Of a DNA stretch of 7,971 bases, positions 1-6,362 are shown piece after piece (within the stretch, counting starts at the first letter, position 1; each line of letters begins with the position of its first letter). This DNA comes from a bacterium (GTDB lineage Bacteria > Fidelibacterota > Marinisomatia > Marinisomatales > JAHJCW01), in contig JAHJCW010000117.1 in assembly GCA_018812885.1 (NCBI GenBank), positions 1 to 7,971 of the forward strand. The letters run 5' to 3'. The notes under the pieces are model-generated. The model saw nothing but the letters and a program-made list of their open reading frames with translations, was not told where the DNA came from and made no database searches. The position numbers and the translations under genes are program-made.

Positions 1-82
1 TAAATAATTATTAATTTTCACGTCTTATAAAACACTAAATATCACTTAAACTTTAATTGTTCTACCTTAATCATAATATCTA

Positions 83-87
83 AAGGA
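83..87 (+). promoter_or_regulatory. Ribosome binding site of the porin gene
   Basis: AAGGA ends 10 bases before the ATG at 98. This is slightly long spacing but the only Shine-Dalgarno-like match upstream. The rest of positions 1-97 is very AT-rich, with a possible -10 (CATAAT at 72-77) but no convincing -35 partner. Confidence 0.5.
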
Positions 88-97
88 AAAATCAAAA

Positions 98-1174
98 ATG
101 CGACGAATTATATTTTTATTATTGACGCTATCTGTACTAATTATTGCACAAAAAAATAACTCAGATAACAAGCTAACCTTACAACCCTATGGATTTTTCA
201 AATTAGACATGAACTATGATAGCGATCTAATGTCAGCCGGTAATTTTGCAAGATGGGCTATGCCAAATTCAGGCGAAGCTATTCCTACATCGAGTATTAC
301 CGCTAATGAATCTCGATTTGGTATTAATATTAATAAAGGAGATATCTCTGGTAAAGTCGAGATAGATTTCTATGGTGTAGGCTCGGCTGAAAATAAAGGT
401 GGTGCCTTATTAAGGAAAGTATATGCAGAAGCAAAGTTTGAGAATTTTACGATCCGCGGTGGACAGGATTCCGACGTAATATCACCATTAGTCCCATCAA
501 CAATAAATTATCCTGTAGCATGGTGGGCCGGGAATATCGGATACCGACGTCCAATGTTAAAATTATTCGGAGATTTAAATACAATTAATTGGACTATTGC
601 ACTTGCTAGAAACATTGGCGGTGATCTAAATAACGATGGAATAGATGATGGCTCTGCAGGAATATTGCCGGAAGTCCAGGGTCGACTAGGATTTACATTG
701 TTGGAAAATTATGCAGTTGGATTATCTGGACACTTTGCACAACTTGATACTTTAGGCGAAGAGGGCAAATATGAATCATGGTCCGCAAATATCGATCTTA
801 ATTTAAATATTACTCCAAAAATCACTTTAAGTGGTGAGGCATTTGTTGGCTCAAACATTGCCGGAATGTTAGGCGGAATTGCTAATGCCAGCACCTTTGA
901 TGGAGTTGATACTCAAGGTGGATGGATCAATTTAAAAATGAATCCAAAAGAAGGATGTACAATATCTACCGGAATCTCTATAGATGATCCCTGTGATTGT
1001 GATTTAAATGATGGAGCCAGAATTAAGAATACAATGATATTTGCGAATGTTTATCATGATATTTTACAAGGTTTTTTAGTTGGTTTTGAAGTGTCCCAAT
1101 GGACAACAGAATATAAAAATATGGATACTGCAAGTGCTTTGCGTGGACAATTAGCCATTTTATACAAATTTTAG
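98..1174 (+). CDS. Porin-like outer-membrane beta-barrel protein
   Basis: Probably an outer-membrane channel; the substrate cannot be told. The 358-residue product starts with two arginines and a hydrophobic stretch (residues 4-16) ending in Ala17-Gln18, a typical Sec signal peptide with cleavage near 17/18. The mature part has alternating polar/hydrophobic segments rich in Gly, Asn and aromatic residues. It ends in Leu-Tyr-Lys-Phe, and a terminal Phe is the usual beta-barrel assembly signal. The opening 'LQPYGFFKLDMNYDS' resembles first strands of DcaP-like porins, and the length suits a 16-strand porin; that family call is recognition, not a search. Residues 176-184 form an Asp/Asn-rich DxNxDGxxD loop like calcium-binding loops. 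Cys287, Cys299 and Cys301 are unusual for a porin. The start is supported by AAGGA at 83-87. A 154-base gap separates it from hypA, so a shared role with hydrogenase maturation is not implied. Confidence 0.8.
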   Translation: MRRIIFLLLTLSVLIIAQKNNSDNKLTLQPYGFFKLDMNYDSDLMSAGNFARWAMPNSGEAIPTSSITANESRFGININKGDISGKVEIDFYGVGSAENKGGALLRKVYAEAKFENFTIRGGQDSDVISPLVPSTINYPVAWWAGNIGYRRPMLKLFGDLNTINWTIALARNIGGDLNNDGIDDGSAGILPEVQGRLGFTLLENYAVGLSGHFAQLDTLGEEGKYESWSANIDLNLNITPKITLSGEAFVGSNIAGMLGGIANASTFDGVDTQGGWINLKMNPKEGCTISTGISIDDPCDCDLNDGARIKNTMIFANVYHDILQGFLVGFEVSQWTTEYKNMDTASALRGQLAILYKF

Positions 1175-1186
1175 AATAGCAATAAA

Positions 1187-1203
1187 AATAATAGAAGATT
1201 ATT
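1187..1203 (+). other. Weak AT-only inverted repeat after the porin gene
   Basis: AATAAT (1187-1192) and ATTATT (1198-1203) form a perfect 6-bp inverted repeat around a 5-base loop, starting 12 bases after the porin stop codon. With only A-U pairs and no T-run behind it, the RNA hairpin would be unstable. It is at best a weak 3'-end structure, and no proper intrinsic terminator is visible in 1175-1328. Confidence 0.25.
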
Positions 1204-1267
1204 AACGATCTCCGGTCATTGGGCTGCATTTTTAGAAATGTGCGATTGTAGAGAATTATTATAGCGT

Positions 1268-1300
1268 ACTTCGTATTCGGATTGTAACTAACACTTCGTA
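1268..1300 (+). repeat. Direct repeat ACTTCGTA upstream of hypA
   Basis: The 8-mer ACTTCGTA occurs at 1268-1275 and exactly again at 1293-1300, with starts 25 bp apart. The two copies flank the possible -35 hexamer at 1282-1287, and the second sits just before the possible -10. Placement suits an activator or repressor site, but a chance repeat in AT-rich DNA cannot be excluded. Confidence 0.4.
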
Positions 1301-1311
1301 ATTTCTATATT
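1282..1311 (+). promoter_or_regulatory. Possible promoter of hypABF
   Basis: TTGTAA (1282-1287; 4 of 6 to the sigma-70 consensus) is followed after 18 bases by TATATT (1306-1311; 5 of 6). Transcription would begin near 1318 and leave a leader of only about 10 bases before the hypA ATG at 1329. A perfect TATAAT lies at 1321-1326 but is too close to the start codon to drive a normal message. Such hexamers are frequent in DNA this AT-rich, so this is only a candidate. Confidence 0.3.
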
Positions 1312-1328
1312 CAAATTTTATATAATCT

Positions 1329-1670
1329 ATGCACGAGATGACTATTGCTATGAACATTATTGATATCGTTTGCCAAAAAGCAAATGACGAAAACGCGCAT
1401 AAGATTAATAGCGTAGAATTAGAAATTGGTGAATTGTCCGGTATTATGATAGATTCACTTGAATTTTGTTTTGAAGCAGCATGTAAAAATACAATAGCAG
1501 ATGGTGCTGAACTCAATATTCATAAAATTAAAGCTGAAGCTTTTTGCAAATCATGTAATAATAATTTTAATATGAAATCGAATTTTTCTCCCTGCCCGAC
1601 ATGTAATAATTTTGATTTTGAAATACTTAAGGGCAAAGAATTATCAATTAAATCATTTAATATTGACTAA
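1329..1670 (+). CDS. hypA: Hydrogenase maturation nickel chaperone HypA
   Basis: HypA binds nickel and zinc and, with the GTPase HypB, inserts nickel into the large subunit of [NiFe]-hydrogenases (in some bacteria also urease) in the cytoplasm. The product has 113 residues, the usual family length. It begins Met-His-Glu-Met, where His2 is the conserved nickel ligand. The structural zinc site is intact as two CX2C pairs, Cys73/Cys76 and Cys89/Cys92. The invariant His2 fixes the start at 1329, although no Shine-Dalgarno sequence precedes it. It is the first gene of a tight hypA-hypB-hypF run and ends 9 bases before hypB. It is probably transcribed from a promoter in the 154-base gap upstream. 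Confidence 0.96.
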   Translation: MHEMTIAMNIIDIVCQKANDENAHKINSVELEIGELSGIMIDSLEFCFEAACKNTIADGAELNIHKIKAEAFCKSCNNNFNMKSNFSPCPTCNNFDFEILKGKELSIKSFNID

Positions 1671-1674
1671 GGAG
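1669..1674 (+). promoter_or_regulatory. Ribosome binding site of hypB
   Basis: AAGGAG overlaps the hypA stop codon (1668-1670) and ends five bases before the hypB ATG. This good Shine-Dalgarno match suggests hypB is translated from the hypA message. Confidence 0.75.
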
Positions 1675-1679
1675 ATTTT

Positions 1680-2465
1680 ATGTGCGATACCTGCGGTTGT
1701 GGTCAACCAAATAAAGCAGTAACTATCAGAAAACCGGGCGAAAAAGGACATTCCCATCCTCATCATCATGAAAACAACCATGACCATAATCATTCGCACG
1801 ATCATAGTCACGGTCGAACCGTTGTAGTCGAAACCGATATCCTTGCAAAAAATAATTTAATTGCTGAACGAAATCGCAGTTATTTTGAAGCAAAAAATAT
1901 TTTTGCCTTAAATTTAGTAAGTTCTCCAGGCTCCGGCAAAACGACCATTTTAGAGAAAACTATTGCTAAAATTAAAAATAAAGTGATTTGCGCCGTTGTT
2001 GAGGGCGATCAACAAACGATGAACGATGCAGAACGCATCGATGCTACAGGTGCTGCAGTTGTGCAAGTAAACACCGGAACCGGCTGTCATTTAGACTCGG
2101 AAATGATCAATCAAGCTTCAAAAAAGTTAGATTTACAAAATGATTCCATTTTATTTATTGAAAATGTTGGCAATCTTGTATGCCCCGCATTGTTTGATCT
2201 CGGTGAAGCTCATAAAATAGTAATTATTAGTGTCACGGAAGGTGACGATAAACCACATAAATATCCAACGATGTTCAGTGTATCCGATCTTTGCATAATT
2301 AATAAAACTGACCTGTTACCTTATGTTGATTTTGATGTTGAAAAATGTAAAGAATACGCCCGTCAAGTAAATCCAAGAATTGAATTCATTGAGCTGTCTG
2401 CAACTAAAGGAGAAGGAATGGAGGAATGGACTAATTGGTTACTTGATAAGGTCCAAAAATCCTGA
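1680..2465 (+). CDS. hypB: Hydrogenase maturation GTPase HypB, with nickel-binding N-terminus
   Basis: HypB is the GTPase that, with HypA, drives nickel insertion into the hydrogenase large subunit. The 261-residue protein carries both known metal regions. The first is an N-terminal CX2CGC motif (Cys2, Cys5, Cys7), the high-affinity nickel site type of E. coli HypB. The second is a histidine-rich stretch with 11 His between residues 24 and 44, as in HypB proteins that store nickel. The G domain follows: P-loop SSPGSGKTT at 81-89, EGDQQT at 108-113, NKTD at 208-211 and SATKGEG at 240-246. Cys136-His137 and Cys168 match the metal site at the G-domain dimer interface. The His-rich stretch would let one protein both store and deliver nickel; this is inferred from homologues. 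It sits 9 bases after hypA and 14 before hypF. Confidence 0.96.
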   Translation: MCDTCGCGQPNKAVTIRKPGEKGHSHPHHHENNHDHNHSHDHSHGRTVVVETDILAKNNLIAERNRSYFEAKNIFALNLVSSPGSGKTTILEKTIAKIKNKVICAVVEGDQQTMNDAERIDATGAAVVQVNTGTGCHLDSEMINQASKKLDLQNDSILFIENVGNLVCPALFDLGEAHKIVIISVTEGDDKPHKYPTMFSVSDLCIINKTDLLPYVDFDVEKCKEYARQVNPRIEFIELSATKGEGMEEWTNWLLDKVQKS

Positions 2466-2479
2466 TTTCTATTAATTCC

Positions 2480-2482
2480 TTG
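2480..2482 (+). promoter_or_regulatory. TTG start codon of hypF
   Basis: No in-frame ATG or GTG lies between the hypB stop (2463-2465) and the acylphosphatase motif. TTG at 2480 places MKIVRKKINVQGIVQGVGFR as the N-terminus, the normal HypF beginning. The 14 bases before it hold no AGGAG-like site. Translation may depend on coupling with hypB and could be weak, limiting HypF relative to HypA and HypB (inference). Confidence 0.75.
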
Positions 2483-4741
2483 AAAATTGTTCGGAAAAAA
2501 ATAAATGTACAAGGAATTGTACAGGGTGTTGGATTTAGACCTTTTATTTATAATCTCGCTCTTTCTATCAAAATTACCGGGTTTGTAGCTAATACTTCCG
2601 AGGGTGTAATTATCGAAGCCGAGGGAACAATAAAGCAAATCGATAATTTTATTAAAAATATTAAATTAAATGCGCCACCATTATCATTAATAACCGATAT
2701 ATCGTCAAGTGAGATCAATACGAAACATTCAAGAGAATTTATTATTAAGAAATCGCAAAGTAATAAATCTGTTGCAACCTTAATTTCTCCTGATATTGCC
2801 GTTTGTCAAGATTGTTTAAACGAATTATTCGATCCTAATGATCGTCGTTATCATTATCCATTTATTAATTGTACAAATTGTGGACCTCGATATACAATAA
2901 TTGATAATATTCCATATGATCGTCCATATACTTCGATGAAAGATTTTAAGATGTGTCCCGACTGCCAGAAAGAATATGATGATCCTAGCAATCGCCGATT
3001 CCATGCCCAACCAAATGCTTGTCCAAAATGTGGACCTCAGGTGCAACTATTTGATTCAAATCATAATTTACAAGATGTTGAAGATCCGATTGTCGCTACA
3101 CGGAAAAAACTGAGGGACGGGAAAATTGTCGCAATTAAAGGTTTAGGGGGATATCATCTCGCAGTTGACGCGACTAATAATGAAATGGTGCAAAAGCTGC
3201 GAAAATTGAAAGGACGCGATGAAAAACCATTCGCACTAATGGTACGAGATCTAAAAATAGCTCACCAATATTGTTTGATCTCAAATGAAGAAGAACAATT
3301 TCTTCAGTCTCCTAGAACCCCAATTATATTATTGAAAAAATTATCAAACTGTCGGATTGCCGAATCGGTTGCACCGGGAAATGATTATCTAGGAATTATG
3401 TTACCCTATACGCCGCTTCATCATGTATTGTTTGAAGATCTTGATACTCCATTGATAATGACAAGTGCAAATTATAGTGAAGAACCAATTTGTATCGAAA
3501 ATGATGAAGCATTCAAACGATTAGAAAACATCGCAGATTATTTTCTTATTCATAATCGTGACATCTATTTAAGAAGTGATGACTCTGTAGGAATATTTTT
3601 ACACAATAAATTTCGGTATATTCGTCGTAGTCGGGGAATTGTACCTCAGCCGGTTTTTGTAAAATCGACGGGACCTGCAGTACTGGCTGTTGGAGGTGAA
3701 TTAAAAAATGCAATTTGCCTTCTAAATGAGGGGAAGGCATTTATCAGTCAACATATCGGTGATTTAGAAAATATTGAGGCATATAATTTCTTTAAAATGA
3801 CAATTGAACATCTTCAAAGAATCTTTGATGTAAAATCGGAATTAATAGTCCATGATTTGCATCCACAGTATTTTTCAACACAATGGGCAAAAGAGCAACC
3901 CAACATACAAACAATTGCCGTTCAACATCATCATGCACATCTTACAGCTTGTATGGCAGAAAACCAACTAACTGAACCGGTAATTGGAATAATTATGGAC
4001 GGTACCGGTTATGGTACTGATGGAACAATTTGGGGTGGTGAAATACTAATCGGTGGTTATAGTAATTTTGATAGATTTGCTCATTTCGAGCAACTGCCAC
4101 TTCCCGGTGGAGATGCGGCAATAAAATCACCATGGCGAACGGCTATTAGTTATTTGTACAAAACATTTGATAGCTCTATACCCAATTTACCATTTATTGA
4201 TAATCTTGATATCGATCCTATAATCGAAATGATAGATAAGAACATTAACAGTCCATTAACTTCAAGTTGTGGAAGACTATTTGATGCTGTTGCCGCTATG
4301 AGCGGAGGCAGACAAACAATACGTTATGAAGCACAAGCGGCAATTGAATTAATGCAGTCATTTGAATCAATAGATGTTAGACCATTTTCATTTGAAATCG
4401 AATATAAAATGGAAAAAAGAGTAATCTTAATACAACCAATTATTAGATCACTTGTTCGATCAATTCAAAATAATGAATCATTTTCTAAAATTAGTAGCCG
4501 GTTTCATAAAACTCTTGTTCAAATATTTTTAGAAATTGCTAACGAGGCAAGAAATGAAACCGGGATAAATCAAATTGTTTTAAGCGGTGGTGTATTTCAA
4601 AATATGGTTTTATTTGAACATACTATTTTAACACTTGAAAAAGCAAATTTTAGAGTCTATACTCACAGTCAAGTTCCGACCAATGATGGAGGCATTTCAC
4701 TTGGTCAGGCAATGATTGGAAGAACGTTAACAAGTTCATGA
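2480..4741 (+). CDS. hypF: Carbamoyltransferase HypF (TTG start)
   Basis: HypF uses carbamoyl phosphate and ATP to carbamoylate the C-terminal cysteine of HypE, the first step toward the cyanide ligands of the [NiFe] site. At 753 residues it is full length with all domains. An acylphosphatase domain (about 5-91) has VQGVGFR with Arg20, and Asn38. A double zinc finger has Cys109/112/131/134 and Cys159/162/181/184 in the exact CX2C-X18-CX2C, X24, CX2C-X18-CX2C pattern. A YrdC-like domain (about 207-385) has KGLGGYHLA and KGRDEKPFALMV. A Kae1-like domain follows (about 400-745), with VHDLHPQYFST near 457, metal-binding His483/His487 and LSGGVFQN near 701. The start codon is TTG without a clear Shine-Dalgarno. 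The first internal Met is residue 153, inside the zinc-finger region, so the TTG or another non-ATG start is required. Confidence 0.96.
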   Translation: MKIVRKKINVQGIVQGVGFRPFIYNLALSIKITGFVANTSEGVIIEAEGTIKQIDNFIKNIKLNAPPLSLITDISSSEINTKHSREFIIKKSQSNKSVATLISPDIAVCQDCLNELFDPNDRRYHYPFINCTNCGPRYTIIDNIPYDRPYTSMKDFKMCPDCQKEYDDPSNRRFHAQPNACPKCGPQVQLFDSNHNLQDVEDPIVATRKKLRDGKIVAIKGLGGYHLAVDATNNEMVQKLRKLKGRDEKPFALMVRDLKIAHQYCLISNEEEQFLQSPRTPIILLKKLSNCRIAESVAPGNDYLGIMLPYTPLHHVLFEDLDTPLIMTSANYSEEPICIENDEAFKRLENIADYFLIHNRDIYLRSDDSVGIFLHNKFRYIRRSRGIVPQPVFVKSTGPAVLAVGGELKNAICLLNEGKAFISQHIGDLENIEAYNFFKMTIEHLQRIFDVKSELIVHDLHPQYFSTQWAKEQPNIQTIAVQHHHAHLTACMAENQLTEPVIGIIMDGTGYGTDGTIWGGEILIGGYSNFDRFAHFEQLPLPGGDAAIKSPWRTAISYLYKTFDSSIPNLPFIDNLDIDPIIEMIDKNINSPLTSSCGRLFDAVAAMSGGRQTIRYEAQAAIELMQSFESIDVRPFSFEIEYKMEKRVILIQPIIRSLVRSIQNNESFSKISSRFHKTLVQIFLEIANEARNETGINQIVLSGGVFQNMVLFEHTILTLEKANFRVYTHSQVPTNDGGISLGQAMIGRTLTSS

Positions 4742-4819
4742 GTTAACGAATTAAAACGGTAAAATACGCAAAGCAATATAAAGAAAATGAATAAGAACAT
4801 ATTTATAGAAAAAAACACG

Positions 4820-4868
4820 CTCCGTCTCCCCGATTGCATCGGAGAGTCACCTTTCTCAAGAGAGGAAA
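4820..4868. repeat. Intergenic inverted-repeat element between hypF and hypC
   Basis: This GC-richer patch in an otherwise AT-rich spacer can fold into two hairpins. In the first, TCTC (4825-4828) and CGAT (4831-4834) pair with ATCGGAGA (4838-4845) around loop TGC, with a two-base bulge. Alternatively CTCCG (4820-4824) pairs with CGGAG (4840-4844). The second is a weak stem of TTTCT (4852-4856) with AGAGG (4861-4865), two of its pairs being G-U. A T-rich stretch follows at 4869-4876. The layout resembles a decayed copy of a dispersed intergenic repeat of the 'CTCCGTCTCC...GGAGA...' kind; this is an impression, since only one copy is in view. It could also weakly terminate hypABF transcripts. 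Confidence 0.45.
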
Positions 4869-4873
4869 TTATT

Positions 4874-4900
4874 TTTCGTTTATTTCGTTTGATTCGTTGT
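4874..4900 (+). repeat. Three tandem 9-bp repeats upstream of hypC
   Basis: TTTCGTTTA (4874-4882), TTTCGTTTG (4883-4891) and ATTCGTTGT (4892-4900) are imperfect 9-bp tandem units sharing TTCGTT. A fourth TTCGT lies at 4918-4922, and an inverted ATTTCG/CGAAAT pair sits at 4882-4887 and 4913-4918. The array ends 47 bases before the hypC ATG, where regulatory sites would be expected. Origin by simple slippage is equally possible. Confidence 0.45.
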
Positions 4901-4908
4901 TAATACAA
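4897..4908. promoter_or_regulatory. Small palindrome TTGT-N4-ACAA upstream of hypC
   Basis: TTGT (4897-4900) and ACAA (4905-4908) form a short dyad reminiscent of, but shorter than, FNR/CRP-family half-sites. It ends 39 bases before the hypC ATG. FNR-type control of hydrogenase maturation genes is known in other bacteria. A 4+4 dyad is common by chance in such AT-rich DNA, so support is weak. Confidence 0.2.
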
Positions 4909-4937
4909 TTAGCGAAATTCGTGGTTTAATATTTAAT

Positions 4938-4942
4938 AGGAG
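4938..4942 (+). promoter_or_regulatory. Ribosome binding site of hypC
   Basis: AGGAG ends five bases before the ATG at 4948. It is a strong site and, with the invariant Cys2, fixes the hypC start. Confidence 0.75.
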
Positions 4943-4947
4943 AAATT

Positions 4948-5238
4948 ATGTGTCTTGGGATACCGGGAAAAGTAGAAGAAATATTTGATGAAAACGGTTT
5001 AAAGATGGGAAATATTAATTATGCTGGGACGCTTAATAAAGCATGTCTGGAGTATGTCCCGGAAATAAAGGTTGGGCAATATACTATAGTCCATGCTGGT
5101 TTTGGTATATCCATAATAGATGAAGATGAGGCTATGAAATCCTATGAAGCCTGGGAAGAACTAGTTGAATTTGCTGCTAAAGATGGTGTCGATTTATATG
5201 GTAATCCATTAGAAGAAATTAAATCATTAGACAAATAA
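4948..5238 (+). CDS. hypC: Hydrogenase maturation chaperone HypC
   Basis: HypC is a small cytoplasmic chaperone. With HypD it holds the iron while CN and CO ligands are added, then delivers the Fe(CN)2CO unit to the hydrogenase large-subunit precursor. The 96-residue product opens MCLGIPGKV, whose Cys2 is the essential iron-binding and large-subunit-contacting residue. A second family motif, VHAGFGISIIDEDEA, contains His49, equivalent to the conserved His51 of E. coli HypC. The protein is slightly longer than many HypC proteins because of an acidic, probably helical C-terminal tail (about residues 60-96). Its stop codon directly abuts the hypD start, implying co-translation. It is separated from hypF by a 206-base spacer with repeats, so hypC-hypD may have its own promoter. 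Confidence 0.96.
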   Translation: MCLGIPGKVEEIFDENGLKMGNINYAGTLNKACLEYVPEIKVGQYTIVHAGFGISIIDEDEAMKSYEAWEELVEFAAKDGVDLYGNPLEEIKSLDK

Positions 5239-6360
5239 ATGAAATACCTCGATGAATTCCGCGATCCCGTAATCGCAAAACAAATATTATCTGAAATTAA
5301 GAATACTGTTACGAAGCCATGGGTAATCATGGAAGTATGTGGTGGGCAGACACATACAATAATAAAAAATGGTATTGATCAAATTCTTCCAAAAGAAATT
5401 GAGCTAGTACACGGTCCCGGTTGCCCTGTTTGTGTTACCCCATTGGAAATTATTGATAAAGCCATGGCTATCGCGTCGTTACCTAACGTAATCTTTACCA
5501 GTTTTGGAGATATGCTACGCGTTCCGGGCAGTAATAAAGATCTCTTTCAAATAAAGTCGGAAGGCGGGGATATCCGCATTGTGTATTCACCTTTGGAATC
5601 ATTAAAAATTGCACGCAACAATCCTGATAAGGAAGTAGTCTTCTTTGCTGTCGGCTTTGAAACAACAGCACCCGGTAACGCTATGGCGATACACCAAGCT
5701 CAGCGCGAAGGATTATCAAATTTCTCAGAGTTAGTTAGCCATGTTCTTGTTCCGCCGGCAATGACGGCTCTCCTGTCATCTCCGAAAAATCGCGTACAGG
5801 CATATTTAGCAGCCGGACATGTTTGCGTAATTATGGGTTGGCAAGAATATGAACCAATCGCTAAAAAATATAAAGTACAAATTATTCCAACCGGTTTTGA
5901 ATCGATTGATGTTTTAGAAGGAATTCTATTAGCTGTAAAACAGTTAGAAAAGGGAAAACATGTAGTTGAAAACCAATATCTCCGCGCTGTACTGCGCGAT
6001 GGTAATCGCCCGGCGCAAGACTTAATTAGCAAAATTTATGAAGTAGTTAATAGAAAATGGCGAGGAATCGGTGAAATACCACAAAGTGGACTGAAAATAC
6101 GAAATGAGTATTCAAATTATGATGCAGAAATAAAATTTAATGTTGGCGACATTATTACCCAAGAATCTGATAAATGCATCGCCGGAATTGTATTGCAAGG
6201 CTTGAAAAAACCATACGAGTGTCCCGCTTTCGGAAAAGAATGTACACCAATGAATCCATTAGGTGCTACAATGGTATCAAGTGAGGGTGCTTGTGCGGCG
6301 TATTATAGATATCAAAGAATAAAAAATGACGAAAAGTCTTTGAAAGATCTTAGGGAATAG
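5239..6360 (+). CDS. hypD: Hydrogenase maturation iron-sulfur protein HypD
   Basis: HypD is the redox-active scaffold on which, with HypC and HypE, iron receives its cyanide and CO ligands. The 373-residue protein has the family's usual length. It carries the conserved N-terminal cysteines: Cys34 in EVCGGQTHT, and Cys62 and Cys65 in HGPGCPVCVTP, matching Cys41, Cys69 and Cys72 of E. coli HypD. GFETT is at 139-143. Four C-terminal cysteines (Cys313, Cys328, Cys335, Cys352) are the expected ligands of the [4Fe-4S] cluster. The ATG follows the hypC stop with no gap and no clear ribosome binding site of its own, pointing to translational coupling. The next gene two bases downstream is glpK rather than the often-found hypE. 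Confidence 0.96.
   Translation: MKYLDEFRDPVIAKQILSEIKNTVTKPWVIMEVCGGQTHTIIKNGIDQILPKEIELVHGPGCPVCVTPLEIIDKAMAIASLPNVIFTSFGDMLRVPGSNKDLFQIKSEGGDIRIVYSPLESLKIARNNPDKEVVFFAVGFETTAPGNAMAIHQAQREGLSNFSELVSHVLVPPAMTALLSSPKNRVQAYLAAGHVCVIMGWQEYEPIAKKYKVQIIPTGFESIDVLEGILLAVKQLEKGKHVVENQYLRAVLRDGNRPAQDLISKIYEVVNRKWRGIGEIPQSGLKIRNEYSNYDAEIKFNVGDIITQESDKCIAGIVLQGLKKPYECPAFGKECTPMNPLGATMVSSEGACAAYYRYQRIKNDEKSLKDLRE
6352..6356 (+). promoter_or_regulatory. Ribosome binding site of glpK
   Basis: AGGGA within the last codons of hypD ends six bases before the glpK ATG. A second AGG at 6359-6361 is too close to serve. Position inside hypD implies that the two genes share a transcript. Confidence 0.6.
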
Positions 6361-6362
6361 GA

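Noticed and set aside
1023..1229. A 68-codon - strand frame spanning the porin 3' end and the intergenic region, and an 85-codon one at 1259-1516 opposite hypA
   Set aside because: Both depend mostly on antisense of real genes, have no known motif and show no clear ribosome binding site or promoter. Neither explains the intergenic bases.
1227..1240. CATTT/AAATG hairpin as a porin terminator
   Set aside because: A 5-bp, AT-rich stem around a 4-base loop with no following T-run is too weak to call a terminator.
1321..1326. A perfect TATAAT just before hypA as its -10 box
   Set aside because: It ends two bases before the hypA ATG, so transcription would start inside the codon region and lose the essential Met-His-Glu start. 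It probably reflects base composition.
4787..4903. A 38-codon open frame in the hypF-hypC spacer, beginning with ATG
   Set aside because: It runs straight through the inverted-repeat element and the 9-bp tandem repeats, lacks a ribosome binding site and has no recognisable protein features. It is most likely an accident of the repeats.
5700..6032. A 110-codon open frame on the - strand inside hypD, and shorter antisense frames elsewhere
   Set aside because: All lie opposite strongly conserved genes, with no recognisable domains or ribosome binding sites. They are antisense shadows.
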